Source: Malania oleifera
Lineage: Eukaryota > Streptophyta > Magnoliopsida > Santalales > Ximeniaceae
DNA: 64,000 bases
Assembly (NCBI RefSeq): GCF_029873635.1
Contig: NC_080423.1
Coordinates: 95,203,191-95,267,190 of the forward strand
Reading direction: 5' to 3'
Below, one piece after another: positions 1-12,800 of this stretch; positions within the stretch are counted from its first letter, which is position 1; every line of letters begins with the position of its first letter. The translations under genes were made by a program, and so were the position numbers. The notes under the pieces were generated by a model. That model was not told the DNA's origin. It saw nothing but the letters and a program-made list of their open reading frames with translations, and did not search any database.

Positions 1-681
1 AAACAGGCTCTGGGCTCTCAAGTCCACTGGGCTCAGTAATCGTAGATCTAAGTTATTCACTTACGACCCATACAACGTCGTTTATCTTATCTCTAACAGT
101 GTAGAAGGGATAAAAAAATTTAATTTATTTCAACATAAATATTTTTTATTTTTTTTAAAAAAATTAATAATTGAGGATATAAATATTTTAAAATATTTAA
201 CTCCTTAGGATATGTTGGGATCTTGAATAATATGAGGGAAAAGAAAAAAAAAATTATCTTTTTTATGTTCGGTTATTAAGAAAAACAAGAAGGGAAATAA
301 AATATATAATGAATCAATGAATAAAATTTTGATTTTACACAAGATAAACATCTAAATTTTTTTAATTCTTAATCATATTAGAACTAATCCTTATTTTTAA
401 TACTATTTAATATAGAGGGAAAATATGATGAAAAAAATAAAATATCTCCTTCGTTTTTTTTTTTCCCTAAACAAAATGCTTGATCCAAATGGAGGATAAA
501 AGTAGGAGACATTCTAATTTTAAGTCTCTACCTAAATTCCCCTATAACTATCCATAATTATCGTAAAATATCATTATATAATTCATCATATTTGCTCTTT
601 TAAATAAATTTAAAAACCTTTAAACTTCTAATTATTTTCTCAAATTTAATATAAAATTTTTAAAAAAGCACACATATAATT
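1..681. other. AT-rich intergenic DNA, no gene seen
   Basis: No long ORF, RNA gene or element end is visible. The sequence is AT-rich with poly-A and poly-T runs. It ends at the 5' terminus of the copia LTR that starts at 682. Confidence 0.6.
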
Positions 682-2365
682 TGTTGGCCTAATAAGGCTT
701 ACGAATTTTATTTTGATGATAACAAATCAAGAGAATTTAACGTGTTTTGGTTAAAGTGATAACGTTTCAAAAGACAAACATTAGAGTTCAAGATCAGGAG
801 TATTTTGATAGCTTACATTCCAAACAAGTGATCAAAAGAAAGCTCAACAGATCAAAGATTGACAAATCTTATGAAAACTTAAAGAATATTGAAGCTCAAG
901 GTCAAGATGGATTCAACAAAGAATATACATGAAGATTTTGTGTTTAGAGAGTTTTAAATATTAAGGAAGTCTTGTGTGAGTACTTCAATTTAAAATCAAT
1001 ATGGATGCTTTAAAGATCTTTAGGAATGATTACGGACTTAGAGACCCATTTTTAAAACCTTGAGAAATATTTAAAAAAAAAAATTCAAATCAAAGATTCC
1101 AAGTTTAAAAGCCAAAAGAGTTTTCGGAAACAAAATCTTAAAAACAATGAAATTGCACTCTGAGACGACTGACTAAATTTTGTCAGGCGACTGACAATTT
1201 ATATGGTTTTTAAAAAAGGCAAATAGAACTGTGATTGGCATCTCACAAATCTTCCTTAGGCAACTGACAGTAGTCAGGCGACTGACAGAACACACTCAAG
1301 CGACTAGCAGAGCACTGACTTTTGAAATACGCTAATTTTAAAGTGACAAGCTATAACATCCTCAAAATTCTTATCATTTTTTTTTTGTATATATATGTAT
1401 ATAAATATCCATATCCATGCCTAAGCAGCGGAAATACATATCATGTAACCATTCACATATTTACCATACAATACCAGAATCCAATATATACAGACCATAG
1501 CCATATAAAAATACCCCTTCAGCATCATCTACTCAACATATACACAACTCTGTCAAATACTCACCCTATGACTAGGGTAATCAAACTAATCTCTATCCGC
1601 GAGCCTGATCTGCTCGCCTAACTGGCTTACCTGAAAAATGTTAAATTAATAGGGTGAGTCGACGTTCAGTAAGTGGAAATATACTATTACTAGTGTGTGA
1701 CAACTAAGTTAAAGATACTTTTAAAATAGTAACTGAACTGTAATGTAATAAATCATCTGTAAAACATATCTTTCTTTCACAATTTAAAATAAACCGTATT
1801 GTCTGTTTTTCTACTTTTCATATTGGTAATATCATACTATACTCATCATATACTGTAAAACTGTATACATATATAAAACTGTGCTTTATTCCTAAGACTC
1901 TGTACATCATGATTTGACCCCTCATGACAGGGTTGTGCGGCCCATAGGCGGGACTTTATCTAGTCGGTCCTCCAGATAAGTCAATATACTCTACATTACC
2001 TTAGCCTGGCCAAACTGCATCCTCTCTTAAGCGCAGGACTGGCTACTACCTCGTCTAACCGACCTCCCTCAACCCAGAGTACTAGGGAGCTGCATCCTCT
2101 CCAAGCACGGTTAGACGGTACCCACACACTATCTGAGATATGTGATTGCACTCTATCTGTATATAACAACGGTACCGTACTCTGTAATCTATATCTGTAC
2201 TGTATTTGTCTGTAATATTTCCACAGGGATCTGATACTATATACATATATACATATATACTCTTTTACTGTTTTCGTCATGTTTCCAAAATTACAATAAT
2301 GCTATCTTTCTATACTGTAATTACTATAAACTCTGTATACTGTATCTATAGCATCTTGATGCTAC

Positions 2366-2368
<3 letters not shown>

Positions 2369-2425
<57 letters not shown>
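2369..2425. repeat. (TA)n microsatellite inside the gypsy solo LTR
   Basis: An uninterrupted TA dinucleotide run of about 57 bp. A second shorter TA/CA run lies at about 2566-2594. Confidence 0.95.
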
Positions 2426-2427
<2 letters not shown>

Positions 2428-2563
2428 GTCTATATCACTGTCTATATTCTCTGTTTGTATACTCTGTATGTTATGGTAATAAGAAACATGACATGCTATA
2501 ACTCTGTATATAATGTTTTGTATAAAGCTGTGATATAATACTGATCTGAATAAAAATGTATAC

Positions 2564-2594
<31 letters not shown>

Positions 2595-3235
2595 TCTGTT
2601 TCATGAAATTACTCATATAAAACTGTATATGCATGTAAATTTCTCTGTATAATCTTTGTGAATATATATCTCTATCTGTATATTCAGTATAGTATGATAC
2701 ATTGTAAAAATTGTATACATTCTTTATCACATGAAAATCTACTCAGGTTACACAAGCATTTAAACTCATATTCAGTAAATACTGTATAATAAACTAGTAT
2801 AAATATGTGTCTATGAAATCTCTAATAGCATTATGAAAACTCCTAGCATAACATATTTCCCTTACCTTAACTTTGCAAAGCCCTTATAAAATTCTAACTC
2901 TATACCCACAGGGTTCCTAACTCAACATCCTGAAAACACAATCCCCTATAACAAAATATCAGTATTTCATCGCCTACATTATTTCTTATAACTACCATAA
3001 GGTCAAAAATAGGCTAAAAGGCCTTACCTTGAATTTGGGATGAAATCCAACTTCATTTCCCCAATGATCCGCTCCGACAGACTTGTAGAGAACTTTGCCG
3101 GGAGCGTCGTGGTAGCCTCAAATCTTCGATCCGGCGACTAGCGGAGCCAAAATCGAAGAGAGAAAGGAGAGGAGACATAGGAGAGACAAAGAGGCGCAGA
3201 TAAGTGATAAAAATTCGAATTTTCCCCTTATATAC

Positions 3236-3540
3236 TACAGCCTTCGTCGATGAGACACGTCATCTCATCGACAAATCTTTCAATAAATTCATCGACAAAT
3301 CTTTCAATAAATTCATCGACAAATCCCTATATTCGTCAACGAAATTCAAGTTGCCCCATAACCCCTCTCGGTATTTTCTCATCGACGAGGCCCTGTATTT
3401 GTCAACAAATTTCCTTATGTACTCGTCGACGAAGCCCTGTATCCGTAGACGAGTTTCCTTATGTACTCGTCGACGAAGCCCTGGCAATTCCTTGAAATTA
3501 TTATTATTTTCCAAAATGCGATGCCGTCGACGAACACGTG
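3236..3540 (-). promoter_or_regulatory. U3 palindrome array next to the LTR TATA box
   Basis: At least eight variants of TTCGTCGACGAA occur (for example TTCATCGACAAA, TCGTCGACGA, CCGTCGACGAA). A TGACGTGTC element on the minus strand (about 3250-3258) lies next to a minus-strand TATA-like TATATAAGGG (about 3225-3234). The order array, ACGT-core element, TATA box matches the other gypsy LTRs in the window, so this is probably the U3 promoter of the LTR. No factor is assigned. Confidence 0.5.
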
Positions 3541-4786
3541 TCTCCTTCTGTTTTTGTTTTTATTTCTCTCTCTCTTAATATTTAAATATCATTATTTTCC
3601 TGATCGTTATACAAGCGACTGACACCTTTTTGTCAGGTGACTGACGTTCGTAATTTTTGAAATAAAGTAGCATTGAAAAGTCTTCAAAAGTGTTTGATTG
3701 GGTTCCAAACTTTGTATAAACTTGAGAAATACTCCAAGTAAACTTGGGCAACAAGGAATTATTTTTAGAACTTTATAAATACATGGAAAACAAAAGGATT
3801 TTTACAACACAACTACTTGCAATCAAGCATTCAAAATCTCTAATTCTTAATACTCTTCAAAAGCTCTTTTGCTTACACATTCTTGCTGAAGTTATACCTA
3901 GTGATACAATCACTCAGGTCTTGTGTTCTAATTAAGTTTCTTTCAATCTAAAGAAGAACCTAGTGATTAGTTTCTTGAACTTCAAATTCATTCTTTATCG
4001 ATATTTAATTTGAAGTATATTAGTACTCTAACTTGTACTAATCAGTTAGAGTGTTTTTGTATACAAGAATTTGTTCTTGTTTCTTATTATTTTTTACAAT
4101 TCAGGTTGTTGAATCGTTGGTTTACCGAGCATGGGATATCGCTTGGAGAGGAGGGTTCTATCCTATTGAAGGAGTGTGTAAATGGTTTGTTTCGCCTGGT
4201 TAAAGGAGTGGTATAGTGCAATCCTTGTATGGTGTACCTAAGGCGAGAACATAAGCGAGTATAGCCGAACCTCATAAAAATCTTAGTGTCACTCTCTTCC
4301 TTATTCTCTTTAATTTTCTACTTATATAAACTGCGTGGTTGTGTATTTAATTTGCTGAAAATTAATTTTCCTTTGGAAATTACGGAAACCATAAGGGAGT
4401 ATGTTGATTAATCAATATTATTACGGAAACCATAAGGAAGTACGTTAATTGATTAATATTAAAGCTCATTAATAAATTAGTTGGTTTCATACTTAAATTA
4501 AGATACTTATTTGATATCAATATCTGAATTTTGGAAGTTTGGTTGGATTTTCTATTTTATTTTATATTATGAATTCAAAGCTCACCTCATTAATTGGATT
4601 GAGTGTTGGTTATTACAAATCAATTGTACTTGTGAAGTTGCTGTATTGAAGAGTGATTGCAAATTAATTCAAATTGAAAAAAGGGATTAATACTTAACCA
4701 AAGGAATTTGTAAAACGGAAATTTACAAAAAGAAAATTTTAAAAACCCAATTACTCCCCCATCTTGGGAGTACACCTTACTTTTCA

Positions 4787-6280
4787 TAATGCTTACCCAT
4801 GACTAGTTCTTATTAAAGTTACTATTATTGGTGTACTATTAAATTTAGAATTATAGGGTCTCTTTGTTTATTATCATTATAATAAAGGTAATATAATATA
4901 ATAGTTTTTAAAATTAAAAATTGAAACTTTTTAAATAAAATGAAAATCTCTAAACTTTTTTTTTTTTTTAAAATATATATAAACATATGTTTCCACCTGT
5001 CCCTTAAAAAGTCACAAAATTAATTGTTAGGAAGTATATTTGTATTCCTAAATATCAAATGGTTTAGTATATATAAGGACTTCTAAGAATTAATGAAATA
5101 AGGTAGGGACTTATTGTCAAATTAGGGCAAAATTTTTAATTAGTCAAATTATTAACTAGCATTAATGAATCCGTGGTGGTTCACCTCCTAGCTCCCCATT
5201 AAGGACATCAGAGTTAAATTCCTCTTTTGAAATTTTTCTCAATTTTAGAAGGGGGTTAGGCAGAGTTGTTGTTTTGGGAAAAAAAAAATTTATATAATTC
5301 TATATTATATTTTGTTCAAATCTTCATAAATCAAAATATAAGGTCCAAATTTCACAAAGACAAATAGTAGACATCGTCAATAATTTGGAGTGATATTTTT
5401 GTTAGTTTGATATATTATTTAAAAGGAATAAGATGATAGTTGGCAATGGTGAGAATTTTTTTGTCTTTCAATAGTTTCCTTCATTAATTCAATTACTATC
5501 CCACTTTGAGAGATAATTAACTAAAACAAGTATGGAAAATTATTTGACCCTTTTATGAAAAATTGTTTAATCATGCATGCTACATTAATTAGTCATTTTT
5601 TGTAAGTAAGACCAAAGCAGTTTATGTGCAATGCACTTGTGCGCAAAAATTTTAATCATAAATTGAATATGCACACATTACATTAATGGCACATTAAACT
5701 TTTGATAGCGTTCAATATTTTAATAAGTGCATTTAAGGTGGTATTTCAATTAGACATACATGCAAGGGCAAATGTCACATCCTACATGTGTCTAGTTAGA
5801 TCAGTACAACCCGAGATCGATATATTTGTCAGGATGATAAATCATTTTCCTTGAATCTTTACACTGCAACCATTCATATATTTCATATCTTGATAAATTA
5901 ATATATCTTGAGTGGTATACCGGTTAGACAAAATAGAGGAGCTCATATCCACATGAATCTCACCCCTATGGCTATGTGTGACGTGATATATACACCATCC
6001 GAGATGCATTTGCCTTAACATTAATATTTTTTCTTAAATTTATATATACGGCATTGCAATAGTGATTAGTGATTTGATAGTCTTGCAAATTGCATCAATT
6101 AAAAATAGTTAAGATTTTTAATTGCAAAACTATATATATAACTTGTAATTAATTAGGCCTAATTCAAATAAAATCCCGCATTATGCATTAATTAATACAC
6201 TGTTAAACTCAATTAAGCTAGAGAGAGACACAAAATGGGTGGTAGGAGTCCACATGTGTAATGAAAGGATAGCGATTTAG
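4787..6280. other. AT-rich intergenic DNA, no gene seen
   Basis: No ORF with recognisable content and no element termini. Scattered poly-A/T tracts only. Confidence 0.5.
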
Positions 6281-6405
6281 GGTTGGCTTCTATATATGGC
6301 TGCTTCCCACCCTTCCCATCTGTTATGCACCACAAAAGGAAAACAAACCCCATCAATTGTCCACTTCACTTCGTTTTTTACTGATTTGTACTTTGTGGCT
6401 AGGGC

Positions 6406-6455
<50 letters not shown>

Positions 6456-7095
6456 GAACACAAACCTACACATGCATGTAGACTCTCTCTCTCTCTCTCT
6501 CTCACACACAGTGAACACAAACATTGCATGCATACATGTGTAGACTCTCTCTCTCTCTCTCTCTCCCCCCCAATTAAGTTGATCATAGAAACCATGCATG
6601 CATGCATGTAGAATAGATATATGAGTCTCTTCTTAGATCTATCTTTTTAGCATAAGATTCTAGTTTTGAAAGGACAGATGAATATGTATGAAAGGGATAG
6701 GAGTGGGTTGTTTGGGGGGTGGGGGGTTTCAGATGCATGGATTATAATATATATATATAATATATAAATATACACGTTGAATTTTATTTTTTTTTTTGGA
6801 TCAATAATATACACGTTGAAATTATTAATTAATAAATATGCTTTTATGCAGAAACGATAATAAGCATTGATAGGAAAAGGACATGGAGAAGAGGGCAGAG
6901 GCAGCAAAAGGCTCGGAGCTTTATGGAACACAACAACGGCGTCGACATGCATATGCTGTAATTAAAATGGAGTAACAGAGAAAAGTGGATGCAGCTCCCT
7001 ACATAAGTCAAAAATACCACTACCCCAGATGTCCTCTCTCTATATATTCTTCTTAAATCATCCCAAGCATGTGACTCCTCCACTCCCCCCCCCCC

Positions 7096-7126
<31 letters not shown>

Positions 7127-7140
7127 GAAATGATCAAGAA
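6281..7140. repeat. CT-microsatellite-rich stretch
   Basis: (CT)n runs lie at about 6408-6452, 6484-6503, 6544-6565 and 7103-7126, with a C homopolymer at about 7085-7100 and TGCATGCATGCATG near 6600. A TATATATGG-like sequence at about 6290 precedes the runs, and the layout recalls a 5' untranslated region. No convincing coding exon follows, and the ORFs here are only translated microsatellite. Confidence 0.6.
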
Positions 7141-7957
7141 AAGTGCTCCAGCTTATGTCTGTGTTTTGGAATATTTACGTTTAAATTTCTTGATCTTGAT
7201 GTTCTTTTTTTAACTGTAAATCACTAACTTAACTGATATATATATATATCCCCGGATGACCTTGGAATTAGTGATGGAGTTAGAATTTTTTGTTTGTTTA
7301 TTTTAATATTTTAATATTTTAATATTATCAAATTTTATTAATTTTTGGAAGGGCATTTTCCTCGGAGTTACACATCTATTTAATTGAATTTTTGAAAAAG
7401 AAATGTATCTTAGAGTTAGACATTTATTTAATTGAATCTTAGCAAAAGGATATATACCTTGAAGTTAGATATCTATTTATTGAGTCTTTAGTTTATGTGC
7501 TTCATAAATTCAAAATATTAAGTTATAACCTTGATTTTAGATCTTATATGCTTATAATTAGACCCTAAAATATTGGTTATGTATATAATATCTTCACACA
7601 ATTCTCTTCACATTACTCTTATCATATTATTCTATTATTGAGTTTAGAGAGTTTGACACTTAAGAAAGGTATTTTTTGTGGAACTTTGGACTTTTCCATT
7701 TGTGTAGAATTAGAAAGAGTTGTAAGTACAATTCAAATTTGACTGTTGTACCCTGGGGAGACAAGTTAAGTGGAATTTTCTTACCGGTTCATAGGCTAAA
7801 CCGAAAATCGTGAAGGGCTTGAATCTCCTGTAAAAGAGTGAGATATCTTTGTCTCAACCTAATTGTAAATTGCGTTTGTATTTTATTTGAGTTTAAATTT
7901 TTTATTTTGATTATATTTGTATTAAATTCTTAAAAAAAATTAAATAGAGTTCAAAAT
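7141..7957. other. AT-rich DNA leading into a decayed copia element
   Basis: No gene. The part at about 7740-7870 (GAAGGGCTTGAATCTCC and neighbouring bases) resembles the LTR end or leader of the copia group whose gag starts at 7958. I could not find a matching direct repeat downstream, so no LTR is called. Confidence 0.35.
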
Positions 7958-8805
7958 ATGCAGTCTATAATTGAAAAAATCAATGAAAATGTTGGAGATC
8001 TCAATAAGCTCTTTCAGTTTAAAGGAGCCCACTTAAAGAGATGGAAAGGTAAGGTTTTCTTCTACTTTAGTGTCCTCAAAGTTGCCTATGTTTTCGCAAA
8101 GAAGTATCCAAACAAAATTAATATTGACAACATAAATGAAGATGAGTTGGTCAATCACCATGAAAATTTGGAATAGTACAAAAAAAAGAGTATAAATACT
8201 GGTTTTATATTTTAAATTGTCTTGTTGATCAATTTTATGATTTGTGATACTACTTGTTCCTCCACAAAGAAAATCTAGAAGGCTTTATAGAATAAGTATG
8301 ATACCGAGGAGGCAGGGGTAAAGAAATGAGCTACTAGCTGATTTTTCTGCTATCAAATGGTGGACCAAAAATCAATTGTAGAGCAAACACAAGATTTCTA
8401 AATGATAGTGACAAAAGTTACATTTGAAGGCATCAAGATTGGAGACAATCTTATTATGGCTAAAATTATTGACAAGTTACCCCCATCTTGGAGAGAATTT
8501 CGAAAAAGTATGCACCAAAAGTACAATGATATGTCTCTTAAAACAGTGATTACTCAAATTTGGATAAAAAAGGAACTGGCCGCCAAAAGTACAAGGATAT
8601 GTCTCTCAAAACAGTGATCAATCAAATTAGAATAAAAGATGAGGCAAGAGGGCAAGATGCACTTACGCAAGAAAGCAATGATAATACCAATAATAGTAAT
8701 ACCACAAAGGCAAATTTAATTGCTTTTGAACATAATACTTTGTCTAATGGTCATTTTTCTAAAATCCTACAATTAAAGCCTAAGAAGAAAAAGTATGAAA
8801 AATAA
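7958..8805 (+). pseudogene. copia gag remnant
   Basis: The ORF at 7958-8176 starts MQSIIEKINENVGDLNKLFQ and contains LKRWKGKVFFYFSVLKVAY, typical of the N-terminal gag region of one copia group. After several stops, the stretch at about 8402-8620 reads [19 protein letters not shown], the conserved UBN2-type gag core. Part of it (DMSLKTVI) is duplicated in tandem at 8530-8550 and 8597-8620. The CCHC knuckle further on (about 8908-8960) is broken: the run CDRSGH survives, but flanking Cys positions are lost. Confidence 0.7.
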
Positions 8806-9042
8806 TAATAGTAATAGTAGACCTCACAAAATTAATAAGGGCAACCCTAATCAAAAGAATTGGAACCAAGAATCCTTTTATAACCAAAATAAGCAAAACA
8901 ACAATGTTTGCTTCTTCTTTTTTTTGTGATAGAAGTGGGCATATTGTTCAAATTTACAAATTTTGAAAATGTGGACCTAAGCCTCAAGCCAACATAATTG
9001 AGGAACTATTTATGACAATGATTACACACATAAATATGGTTC

Positions 9043-9443
9043 ACAATATTGAAGGGTGGTAGGCGCGTAGACTCAAGTACTAAAAGGCATGTCTACCATG
9101 ACAAAATTTGGTTCACAGGGTACAGTCCTTTTAAGGAATCCAAAACCCTTATATATATACTTAGTGATTCACATACCACCCAAGTGTTGGGTAGTGGTGA
9201 GGTTGAATTGAAGTTTACATCTAGAAGGATATGAGTATTAAAAATGCGTATTATACTTCCTTCGTGAGAAATAATTTAGTGTTAGGATTTCTTCTCAATA
9301 AGGATGGGTTAAAACAAATCATGGAATCAAACGAATACGTAATTAGTAAGACTGGAATATTTTTGGACAAAGGTTATGTTTGTGATGGAATGTTCAAATT
9401 AAGTATTGAGAATGACAATAATGCATCCTCAAGTTTTGTTTAA
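9043..9443 (+). pseudogene. copia protease remnant (active-site triad lost)
   Basis: The reading VDSSTKRHVYHDKIWF matches the aspartic protease active-site region of copia polyproteins, but the DSG triad is DSS here. A following frame (9231-9443) has LVLGFLLNKDGLKQI and GYVCDGMFKLSIEN, normal for the region between protease and integrase. A frameshift lies near 9235. The enzyme would be inactive. Confidence 0.65.
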
Positions 9444-9679
9444 TTGTTTTCTTCCTTGAATTTTTGACATACTCGTTTATATCATGTTAATAGCAGATAT
9501 ATAGGAATCATAAGTCATTTGGTATTAATTTCAAATAGTAGAAAGGATTTTGAAAAATATGAATCATGTAATAGAGCTAAAATAATAAAAGTACCTCATA
9601 AAAGTGTTGAGAGAAATACCAAATTCTTAGACTTAATTCACATAGATTTGTGTGAATTAATTTGAAGGAATTTTAACTC

Positions 9680-10093
9680 ATCTAGGAAATAGACATTTTT
9701 ATCACTTTTATTGATGATTTTTTAAAATATGTGCATGTTTATTTATTGAAAAATAAAAGTCATGCTTTTGAAAAGTTTAAAACTTTCTTCCTCGAAGTTG
9801 AAGATCAGTTCGATAGAAAAATTAAGAGAATTAGAAGTGATATAGGTCGTGACTATGAATCTTTAGAATTCAACTCATTTGGAATAATCCATGAAATTAC
9901 TACACCTTATTCACCTTCATCTAATGGCATGACTGAAAGAAAGAAGAGAACTTTAATAAATTTGACTAATACTACGCTAATGAAATCAAGTGCACCTCTT
10001 AATCTTTGGGGAGAAACAATTTTAACTGCTTGTCATGTTTTGAATAAAGTGCAACAAAAAAGGCCAAAGTTACACCTTTTGAACTTTGGATAG
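9680..10093 (+). pseudogene. copia integrase core remnant
   Basis: ORF 9731-10093 carries KIKRIRSDIGRDYES (second catalytic Asp region) and YSPSSNGMTERKKRTLINLT (catalytic Glu region) of the DDE integrase fold. The first Asp region upstream (about 9690-9730) is split by stops. The ORF ends in LHLLNFG, and sequence after 10093 continues out of frame. Confidence 0.75.
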
Positions 10094-10499
10094 AACAGAA
10101 GCCAAATTTAGGTTACCTTAGAGTTTGGGATGGTTTAGCCTTTGTAAGGCTTGTAGCTAGATCCTAAAAGACCTAAATTAGGTGCTAAATCTTCTACTTG
10201 TGTTTTGTTTTGGATATGCTATTAATAGTTCAGCCTATAGATTTCTAGATATTGAGAATAATGTTATTTTTGAATTAGGATGCACAACTTTTCATTAAGA
10301 GAAAATTCCCTTTAAAACTAAAAAATAATGAGGGCTAAACATTTAGTAATAATGTTGCTTTGGAATTTAGCTCATCTATTCCTAGTTTAAAGAATAAAAG
10401 AGATTTTGAGAGGAACTTAGAAGGAGTAAAAGAGTTAGAGTTGAAAAAGATTTTGGTCCGGACTATTTGGTTTATGTATTAGAGTAAAGTCAAATTACC

Positions 10500-11890
10500 T
10501 TACAAGATGAATTAACATTACCTGATGCAATTTTTTGGAAAGAGGTTGTGTATGATGAGATGAAATCTTTTATTTCCAACAAAACATGAAAATTGGTAGA
10601 TTTACCGTCGAGTTGTAAACCATAGGTGCAAATGGATTATTAAAGACAAACCCAACATAAAGCTCGTTCTTCTAACCAAAAGCTTTAAACAAAAAAGAAG
10701 ACCTTCATATGTTGACACATTTTCTCTGATTTCTACGAGTACATCCATTGAACTATTAATTGTGATTGCAACCATTTATAATCTACAAATTCATCAAATG
10801 AATGTAAAAACTACTTTTTTTCATAGAGACCTAGATGAAGAATTTTATATGGACCAACCCGAAGGCTTTACAGAGTCTGAGTAAGAAAATAAAGTGTGTA
10901 AGTTAATTAAGTCAAACAATCTCCAAAATAATGGCAAGAAAATTTTAATTCTTGCATGAAAGTGGATATAAAACAAAAAGTCTGACAAGTGTATCTATTA
11001 TAAATCTTGAAAAGACTCACATGTTATCATTATCCTCTATGTATATGACTAGCAAATTTTTGGATTAAATTTGCATATCATAAAAAAAATTAAAAAAATA
11101 TGTTCTAAAAGTGTTTTGAGATAAAAGATTTAAGTGAGACTAATATTAGTTTAGGCATGAACATTACAAGATCATGTGATGGTTATTTCTTGATCGATCA
11201 ATCACATTACATTAAGAAAATTTTGAATAAATATGGTTATGATAAACGTAAGCATGTCTCTACTCCTTTTGATTCAAGTAATCACTTACCTCCAATTGAG
11301 AATGAAGATGAAGTGATTAATCAAAAGGAATATATATAGTAGTATTATTGGTAGCCTAAGATATGCAACTGATTTAATTAGATCGACCTAATCGACATTG
11401 CATATACAATACGTGTAGTACTTAATAAATTTTCTAACAAGGCAAATAAAGCACACTTGAATGCTCTTGAGTGTATAATGAAATATTTAACTAGTACCAA
11501 AGGTTATGAGTTTTCTTTTTACTAAGCATCCTATAATACTTGAAGGTTTTTGTGATGTCGATTAGAAAACTTTGTTAGATGTTCCCTCTCTACCATTGGA
11601 TATACTTTTACTTTAGGTAGTGGTGCTCTTTATTGGAATCTAAAAAACAAATATTAATTGCTAACTTAACTATTGAAGTTGAGCTTATTACCTTAGTATC
11701 AATTAGTAAGGAAGCAAGTTGGCGGAGAAACATGTTATATGAAATTTCATTTTGGGAAAAGTCAATATTACCTATCCTAATTAATTGTGATAGCAATGCT
11801 ACAATTATTAAAGTGAATAATTGTTCTTATAACGATAAATCTAAATATATAAAAGGAAAACAGAATTGTGAGATCATATTTAAGTAGTGA
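10500..11890 (+). pseudogene. copia reverse transcriptase and RNase H remnant
   Basis: Recognisable pieces include DAIFWKEVVYDEM (about 10530), DLDEEFYMDQPEGFT (about 10830-10870), ITRSCDGYFLIDQSHYIKKI (about 11160-11220) and the RNase H end SKKQILIANLTIEVELITL (about 11640-11700) followed by ILINCDSNATI. Stops and frameshifts separate all pieces, and the YVDD region near 11040 is damaged. Non-functional. Confidence 0.7.
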
Positions 11891-11998
11891 CACCATTAAT
11901 GTTTATTATATAAGATCTAATGGGAATCTTACAAATTCATTAACTAAGATCTTAGCAAAAGAAAGGATCTAGAATACATTGAGGGGGATGAGATTGAA

Positions 11999-12800
11999 GT
12001 TCATAAAATTACATATAAGAATACCCAATCCAAGAATCAAAGATCCTATAATCAAATTAAATGGGAAAAACATATCATATGGTGGTTGTAAGAAATGCAA
12101 TGTTATTTTAAACTCATCTATATGACATAAATGCATTTACCTTGCAACAGGAAAGCTTGAGTTGTTAAAACTATTAATAATAATATATATCTCTTATGAA
12201 TGGGGTGCTAAAATTATAGGAACACCCTTAATAGATTTCACCTATATAACCATGAGAGTGGGCCCGCTTTCTATGAAAATTGGATTTACGTGTGCATTAC
12301 ATGCAATGCAGGCATGCTCAAATTATGTACTCATGTTTGATTGAGTTTATTATGAAATTCACCATGGGATAATATGTATGCACATATATTAAAATAAAAC
12401 TAAAAAAAATAAAAGAAATTAAACTCACGAAGATTTATGTGATTGGATAATATATTTACATCTATAAAACCTCTACGACATCTCAAATATCGCTAACCAA
12501 TCAGGTGATGTTGAGTTTTTATGTGATTGTTTTTGGGTGATTAGGGTAAGTGGTCACACTTCGCGAGAGAGTGAGAGAGAGGGCATTGTACCGCCGCACT
12601 TTCTGTATTTTTCTTCCTGATAATAGTGAAATCTCTACAACTCCGTGGACGTAGATAAAATTGTCGAACCACGTAAATAATGTCTTGTGCGTATGATTAA
12701 TTTTTTTTTGACATATATTCTTTTTCTATTTTGTTTCTCACAGGTTTCGAGAATTTGTTCTTAATTCCCACAAGTGAGACCTACAAATATATATATACAA
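11999..12800 (+). other. Probable copia LTR remnant
   Basis: After the polypurine tract comes non-coding DNA. At about 12640-12700 it holds CTCCGTGGACGTAG and TCGAACCACGTAAATAATG, which recur near the ends of many plant copia LTRs. A weak inverted version lies at about 12432-12480 (GTGATTGGATAATATATTTA). This could be the 3' LTR of the element ending at 11998. No matching 5' copy was found, so the boundaries are not set. Confidence 0.35.

Larger units (their letters stand above)
1352..3611 (-). mobile_element. Solo Ty3-gypsy LTR with 5-bp TSD (CAAGC)
   Basis: On the + strand it starts TATAACATCCTC (1352) and ends GATCGTTATA (3611). It is flanked by CAAGC at 1347-1351 and again at 3612-3616. 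Read on the minus strand it starts TATAACGATCAGGAAAAT, which lines up with TGTAACGACCCGGAAAAT at the start of the gypsy LTR at 24712. Both terminal TG/CA pairs therefore seem to have changed to TA. It shares with the LTRs at 26260 and 51785 the GCAGCGG block (about 1423) and a block near 1650-1710 ahead of AGTGTGTGACAAC. The palindrome array lies at 3236-3540, with a TATA-like TATATAAGGG (minus strand) next to it. About 2.26 kb, no coding sequence. Confidence 0.82.
682..4786 (+). mobile_element. Solo LTR of a SIRE/Maximus-type Ty1-copia element, split by a nested gypsy LTR
   Basis: The LTR starts TGTTGGCCTAATAAGG at 682 and ends ACTTTTCA at 4786. The flanks are TAATT (677-681) and TAATG (4787-4791), a 4/5-match target site duplication. 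Without the nested LTR (1352-3611) and its duplicated CAAGC it is about 1.84 kb, a usual size for SIRE-type LTRs. Near the 3' side (about 4195-4335) is the block around AGCCGAACCTCATAAAAATC and a CTTATATAAACTGCG segment, which I associate with this LTR class. No pol domain lies on either side, so it is a solo LTR, probably formed by LTR-LTR recombination. Short inverted-repeat motifs of the GTCAG-GCGA-CTGAC type lie at 1155-1320 and 3612-3650. The family assignment is from memory of LTR features and is inference. Confidence 0.7.
7958..11998 (+). mobile_element. Degenerate Ty1-copia retrotransposon body
   Basis: Fragments of gag, protease, integrase, reverse transcriptase and RNase H follow in the copia order (integrase before RT) on the + strand. 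They end at a purine-rich tract (GAGGGGGATGAG, 11981-11992) that should be the polypurine tract. Each domain is broken by many stops and frameshifts, so no full-length product is possible. No intact LTR pair is visible. The decay is much deeper than in the copia element at 44710, so this is probably an older insertion. Confidence 0.8.

Noticed and set aside
3236-3540. CRISPR-like array from regularly repeated palindromes
   Set aside because: Repeat length and spacing are irregular, there are no unique spacers of constant size, and the DNA is plant nuclear.
5905-6010. Possible second SINE (GAGTGGTATACCGGTTAGAC resembles an A box)
   Set aside because: No B box at the right distance, no A-rich tail and no TSD could be found.
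6353-6611. ORFs on both strands over the CT repeats
   Set aside because: They are translated microsatellite (Ser-Leu or Arg-Glu runs), with no other content.
6880-6995. Possible microRNA precursor (TGGAGAAGAGGGCAGAGGCA looks a little like miR164, and GGAGCT/AGCTCC could pair)
   Set aside because: The match to miR164 has gaps, and pairing does not extend beyond six bases on the arms.
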